Below, piece by piece: positions 58,836-64,000 of a DNA stretch of 64,000 nt (positions within the stretch are counted from its first letter, which is position 1; every line of letters begins with the position of its first letter). The notes beneath the pieces were generated by a model, which had not been told where the DNA came from, made no database searches, and worked only from the letters and a program-made list of their open reading frames with translations. The position numbers were made by a program, and so were the translations under genes. Source of the stretch: Xylogone sp. PMI_703. Taxonomy: Eukaryota; Ascomycota; Leotiomycetes. Where the stretch lies: assembly GCA_021399445.1 (NCBI GenBank), contig JAJTUQ010000004.1, positions 1,116,001 through 1,180,000 of the forward strand, read 5' to 3'.

Positions 58836-59146
58836 TGGATCTCCGTCAGCAAAACAGTAACTGTAGCGGATTTCGGATCTGTCAGCAGTCAACCGTTCTC
58901 AGTCCTGCACTGTCAAGCGGAGAAGCCTTCTGACCTCCTCATCACGAAGTGCGCTTGTATATGTGATACTATTCTGGGTTTATATCTCTTAATGCTCGAT
59001 GTCAAATTTTAGTTACTGGTTAATGCCATTCTAAATACAATACTACATAATAACAATACTACATGAACAATGCTACATAATAACAAACCTTAATAGTACC
59101 GGTGTCTCATACACTTTCGCGCAGGTATCTTCGTTGCGACATATTT
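58836..59146. other. Convergent 3' spacer
   Basis: About 311 bp between the second DJ-1/PfpI gene and the 3' end of the isocyanide synthase. It carries a short ACATAATAACAATACTACAT repeat around 59040-59090. No gene. Confidence 0.5.
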
Positions 59147-61430
59147 TTAATCGAAATGAATCCTCCACAGTTCTCGCTCGCATCCACTTGTGTATCCTGT
59201 CCTCGTATGCAACATTGATGTGTTGTCACTGACCAACCAGTCCCCTACATTCCAGGTGAATCTCAAGCACACTCGGTAATCGTATAACAATTTTGTTACA
59301 ACATCAATAATTTCTTCATCGTCGTTGGCTAATGTAACCTTGCAGGTGGAGAACTTTGTCTTGGTCTCATCCCAAGGCTCGTGCCAACGGAGACAGGGGG
59401 CGTTTGTCACGGGATGGCGGACGATCAAGGGCAAGTCCTTGAGCTTGGCGTTCCAAAATCCATCGTTATCCATACCCCACCTGATCTTCTCAAATCGCTC
59501 AGCATTGTATGGAGAGCGGAGGTATTGGAAAAAGAGGCGGGAAGAGGCGAATAGAGTATAGCCTGTGCCCTCAGGGGCAGTGGCAAGGGCAGTGAAGAAT
59601 TGGTATCCAGGTGGAATCTGGACTTTTGTGACCTCTCCGGTGACAGGATCCGTACGTTCTTCGAACTTGAACATTCCGTCAAAATGCATAGGCATCCCCT
59701 CATTGGACGTGACGTTGTTGCCCGCTTTGGTATTGTCTCCAGCGTCTTTGACCTTCTGAATGATGCCAAAGGTCCAGGGGAGGACTTTACCTGCCTCGTG
59801 GGCTTTTTCAACATATACGGACTCTTCCAGCGTATCTGAGAAACCACGTAAGACTACCGGCGAGAGGTTGACACTGAGCTGTCGAACTTTCTCAATAGGA
59901 ATGCTACGGGCAGAGGGACTGCCCTCTACGGGGCGGATAATGAGGCCACAAGGATATAAGTGCTCAAATTCAACCTTGAGATCTCCCCAGTCAAAGAGAT
60001 CAGACTTCTCTCGGAAGAAATAAGGTTGTCCATTCTGAAGGACCACATCGTAAGTCTTTGAAAGGTCCTCCACATGGCCAGTTTTGAAGGAGCCATCAAG
60101 ACCGACGGCGATGCTTGAATGCCATGGTGTTGGCCCAAAAGTGCCTTGCTCTTGAGGGATCAATTGCACTGGGAACTTGTTGATTGCTAGTGTTGGATGG
60201 ATAGAAAGGCGCACACAATCACCATATACGGCTCTGATGGCACCTGCAAAGGCAGCACCCCGAGTGATCATACGCTGAGCAATAGCACTAATGACTTTAT
60301 CGTACTTCTTAGCACTGAGGGGATTTCCATCCGCGTCATTCCTGATATCCTCCCTGTGCTCGAGATCCTTCTTCAAGAAGCGAAGGTACCCCCGATAGGT
60401 AAGACGGGTATCGATGTCATCTCTGATAGCTTGCTTCGCATCGAAGCCAGCAGGCTCATACCGAGCGACTAGCTCTCTTCGGAAGCAACCTGCGTGAGTG
60501 AGGTTATAGATTCGGTTTTCCTCAGCGCTAGGAGGATGAGAATTGGTCCCTAATCTGGGATGTGTGTCTAGAATGTCTGATAATCGCGAGAATTGGATAT
60601 CTTCAAACTTCTTTCTCTTGGCCATGTCACGCACCGCCTCTCCATATGCCCAAACGTCACTATCTGGAACATCCAGGAGATCTAAATGAAAATGATGTTA
60701 GAGTATCAATTCAACACCATACAGAAGACAGTAGAAATAGCTTACCATTGTAAACGAAACCATCGGAAGTAATAATAACCTTTGCGCCATGCTCGTAAAC
60801 TTGGCGGATATTGTTACAGAGGTTCTGTAAAGTGGCAAGAGCAATTTCCTCTCCAAGGTCTGGGAGGTTACCTAGAACCTTGGACTTGCGATTGGGAGAC
60901 TTAAAAGGAAATGCCGGAAGAACCAAGCTGATGGGCTCTTCTTTTCTAACTCGATTTAATACAACTGGAAGAAAGTTCTCCTTTGCCATACAAGGCTGTG
61001 ATGTCTCCTCGCGGACGCCATAGTTCTCGATAATATCGAGAATCTTGTTGGTAATCTCGAGATCTTTATTATCTGCTTCGGAAAACGAGGCTTCGCTATC
61101 AGCTCTGCTCACGTCAAGGCTACCGCGATCTTCAGGTACAGAGATCGTAACCCTGTCAGATGCCGCCTTATTAGTTGTCCGTGCAGCGGGATATTCGCTT
61201 CGATCTTGAGCGGGAGCTATCGAACCATTTGATGTTGGGTGTGAGTTGGCTTCAACTCGAGCCTCTAAAGTTTGGACTCGAGTTATCAAGGTTTGGAAAG
61301 CGGCCTCAATCAAGTTCTGGAAAGCAGCCTCAAGACTGGAAGGTTTTGTGGCAGGAAAGACAGTTGAAGCGTCGCTTAGACCATGAAGACTCTCAGGAGG
61401 AGAGTCAGGGACATCAATGATTGCTTTCAT
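59147..61430 (-). CDS. Isocyanide synthase fused to a TauD-type dioxygenase
   Basis: Two exons, 61430-60746 and 60681-59147, 64-nt intron; 739 aa. Residues about 125-400 are a PvcA/DIT1 isocyanide-synthase domain: VLPAFPFKSPNRKSKVLG, GNLPDLGEEIAL, KVIITSDGFVYNDLLDVPD and YGDCVRLSIHP. The last 330 residues are a TauD/TfdA Fe(II)/2-oxoglutarate dioxygenase with the HxD ligands in NEGMPMHFDG (His561, Asp563), a distal His in SMLHTRTGY (about 720) and an arginine-rich RELWRIHF end. The N-terminal 120 residues are polar and coil-forming. Fungal two-domain enzymes of this kind turn an amino acid into a vinyl isocyanide; related genes form the xanthocillin-type clusters. The splice is needed to join SDGFVYN to DLLDVPD. 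Confidence 0.9.
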
Positions 61431-62893
61431 GATTTTTCTTTTTTGTTTTTTGTTTTCTTAGTGTAACGTAGAGAAAGTGTTCAAAAGTTTAATTAGCAGA
61501 TATTTAGGTACAAAGATCTTCGATCCTTTAACATTTCATATCAAGACTAGTGCAGACCCAAGGCGGCTTATAGAGAGGTTTTTAGCAGTGAACGGACCCA
61601 GCTGGATAACCCATGTCGGAGCTTAGCCATCCCGAAAATAGGATACGGTCAAACGCGTGAGAACAAGACATGAGGTTACGCCATAAGTTACGCCATGAGT
61701 CATTGCTTTAGTCAGTAGTTATTGTGATTTTTAAACGCAGCCATGTAAATTGCCTGATCAACTCACACTTTCCTCTCATGTGTGCACACCTGGAGGGCTC
61801 CACTACCACTCATCTCCGGCGTTCCCAAGCCTATGAATCCAGCGCTGTTTTACAGTATTATACTATGCTAGTCAACCCAAGTTGAACGTACTCAAGCAGC
61901 CTTCAAAGAGGAAAAGTATATACAGGAAGCTACTACGAAAGGCCTTTGATAAATGAGAAAACATGCCAAATAAGGCTCAAATGAGCTCTTTGACATATAT
62001 AGATTGGACTGAAGAACAATGGTTTCCAGTCCTTTGGACTTACACAACTTGGATAGTACCTGGGAAACACACAGAAACTAGAGCCACATGTCGAATTGGA
62101 AACACTGAGATCCACTATCCTAATCGTGGAGAATCCAAACGTACTAAAAACAAAAAGATGTAATGGATGTTTTGGAGCTCCAATACAGACGTCATAAAGA
62201 TATATTTTGGGGAAAGGGATTGGAGACAATCAATGAAGGTTCATACCTAGAAATTATAGTTTCATATTCAACATATACCCAAAGGCATCGTCTAGTTCAT
62301 AGATCACACACTCCGCATAAGACTGAGAAGTGTTATAAGAAAACCCGGGATTTGACTACACAAAAACATTCGAGTATCAGCGAGGGAAATGCCCGCATGG
62401 CGTAAAGCAATGAATTGAAGCGAATGGTTACTACTGTACAAAACATATCAGGATATCCAAATGTACAAAGCGGCATTAGATTTTCATTAAGGGGGCATGG
62501 GTGTGTGCCCAGAAAGTAGAAGTGTGGATTAATCGGCCGGATACCAAAGGATAGCCACGGCGTTTCTGATGTCATTCCTGACACATGGTGACTACGCGGT
62601 CCCATTCTCGTGGTCCTCGTCGTACAGGGGCTGTCAGCAGGGATTGGGGACGCTGACAATCGGCTACATCGCTATTCACGCCCACTGTCCGGGGGGTTGG
62701 TAAGCCAATGGATTCCAGATGATTCCATCCACTTAAGCTGAGTACGCTAGCATACGCTAGCAGGCGAGGTGGCTTTTAAGGCTCTAGCACTCACAGAGCA
62801 CTCTTCCAGCTCCACACAGCACATATTCGCTCGCGACGTAGGTAAACATTATATACAAGTATATATATAACCCCTGGAGCTAAAGCAGCAGGC
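61431..62893. other. Spacer with TATA-like element
   Basis: About 1.46 kb. TATATATAA lies at about 62861-62870, only some 24 bp before the proposed ATG of the next gene, so either the leader is very short or the true start lies further on. Short frames around 61963-62405 match nothing. Confidence 0.4.
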
Positions 62894-63657
62894 ATGTCTA
62901 GTACAGCAGGTCCCAGTGAGTGCTCCCCGTAAAGGAAGCAATAGAATTAAACAAGTACTAATATTCCGTGGGGCAGCCAGCTTCTTGTCGCTGTCTCTTA
63001 CGGACAGAGTAATCAGTAGAAGCCTGCAATCCTGCATAAGCAAGGCGAGTTCTGTAACCTCATCAACACGTCGGTGGTTCATTCGATACGCATCGTATAC
63101 AATCGACTTTCTCGATTCGCGTCTTGAAGCAACTGAACGGTCATGGCTGCCTCTGCTGAGTAAGTACGATCAAGAGTTGAGCAGCCGCGCCCAAGTATAC
63201 CAGCAATTACGGCAAAGCTCGGAGCGAGCTCGCCAGACTCTAAAAAGAGCCGATGCTTCTTCAAGTGATGCAGACCTCAAAGAGGCCGTACCAAAGCAGC
63301 TGAGCGAACTATGGCAGGAGCTTAAGCCGGTTTTTGATGCCGATGGGGCTATTTTTAATAGAATCAGCTCTAAGGCTTCACCCGAGGACGTGGAGAAACT
63401 CGAAGATGAGGAGAAGAAGCGCCGTCTGGCGATGATGAAGAAAGACGGACATCTCTGGTGTGCGACTTACCTGATGCGCTCTCTGACTCCAGAAGAGCGG
63501 GAGATTTTTCCACCAGGCGTGCCCAATATGGCCAAATCGGCAATGTTGATGGCAGGCAACTGGCAATTTAGCAGGTTAGCCTAAAGGCCATCATTACTTA
63601 ATATCTTACAGTTGCTAATATTGCTTTAGGGAGTTCAAATTTGCACCAGATATGTAA
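62894..63657 (+). CDS. Unrecognised three-exon protein
   Basis: Predicted exons 62894-62915, 62977-63574 and 63630-63657; 215 aa. Both introns have GT..AG ends and CTAAT-like branch sites, and phases close. The visible protein has a hydrophobic/Ser-rich N-terminus (SFLSLSLTDRVISRSL), a helical coil (ELSSRAQVYQQLRQSSERAR), an acidic/basic KLEDEEKKRRLAMMKKDG stretch and a C-terminus with YLMRSLTPEEREIFPPG. I do not recognise the family. The start is inferred (first ATG, spliced to a GTGAGT donor); exon 1 could differ. Confidence 0.5.
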
Positions 63658-64000
63658 TGTTATCTCTTGTGAACGGTAGATTGACTAATTAAGGATTGAC
63701 TAAGAAGCTGAGAGGAGAGTTCTCCACGTTGATGGATATAGGAAGGAAGAGATTTCATAGTTATTCGAAAGAACAAGGATACCACAAATTGAGATATTTA
63801 TGCCCCGAAACTGTTAGTTTGCTGCTGCAAAGTATATCACTGGAGTAAGTCTGTCTTTAGCCCACTCTCTTAAGATCTGGTCCTGTAATTGCATACGCTA
63901 TGCTTGCTTCTCAATGCAAATATTAAAGGAATAAGTATGTACGAAGTAGGGGTAGAAAAGGCCGTTGCATGCAAGTATGAAGAATGCGTGGAAAACGAAT
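63658..64000. other. Right edge, no gene seen
   Basis: About 340 bp, AT-rich. Nothing supportable. Confidence 0.5.

Noticed and set aside
1..64000. tRNA or rRNA genes
   Set aside because: I scanned by eye for cloverleaf boxes and rRNA-like conserved stretches and found none convincing; short RNA genes could still be missed.

Overview
The window looks like a gene-rich accessory stretch of a filamentous ascomycete genome, most likely a eurotialean mould of the Aspergillus/Penicillium type. The evidence is short introns (about 48-175 nt) with GT..AG ends and CTAAC-like branch sites, Zn(II)2Cys6 regulators, a LaeA-type methyltransferase, a HET-domain NLR and a fungal isocyanide synthase. The genus is an inference. 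Nothing bacterial or viral is evident. I rebuilt most multi-exon genes by reading splice sites and checking that codon phase closes across every intron; boundaries are predictions.

Layout. 0.5-9 kb: a seven-helix membrane protein, a secreted NTF2/SnoaL-like protein, two decayed relics, and an MFS exporter divergent from a Zn2Cys6 regulator. 10.8-11.4 kb: a small secreted cysteine-containing protein behind a TATA box and a possible 5' leader intron. 13-15 kb: a PheA/TfdB-type FAD monooxygenase. 17-23.5 kb: a nine-exon Zn2Cys6 regulator convergent with a two-finger C2H2 regulator. 24-40 kb: metabolic and transport genes, namely an OsmC-like protein, a 3-hydroxyisobutyrate-dehydrogenase-like enzyme divergent from a metallo-beta-lactamase-fold enzyme, a secreted beta-propeller protein, a GMC oxidoreductase, a Dal5-type MFS permease, a LaeA-like methyltransferase and a zinc alcohol dehydrogenase.

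41-51.4 kb is a probable immunity/cell-death island. It holds a CHAT-domain protease-like protein, a small unrecognised protein, a caspase-fold (C14) protein and a HET-NB-ARC-TPR NLR whose TPR array consists of nine nearly identical 126-bp units. Having effector-type proteases and a repeat-variable NLR side by side suggests recognition-triggered cell death.

54.4-61.4 kb is a compact candidate biosynthetic locus. It holds a flavin-dependent halogenase with a C-terminal four-cysteine zinc-ribbon-like motif, two divergent DJ-1/PfpI paralogues resembling isonitrile hydratase, and a two-domain isocyanide synthase-TauD dioxygenase. Together they suggest synthesis and turnover of an isocyanide, possibly halogenated. 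A partly decayed gene on the minus strand (about 52.8-53.4 kb) separates this locus from the island. The window ends with an unrecognised three-exon gene.
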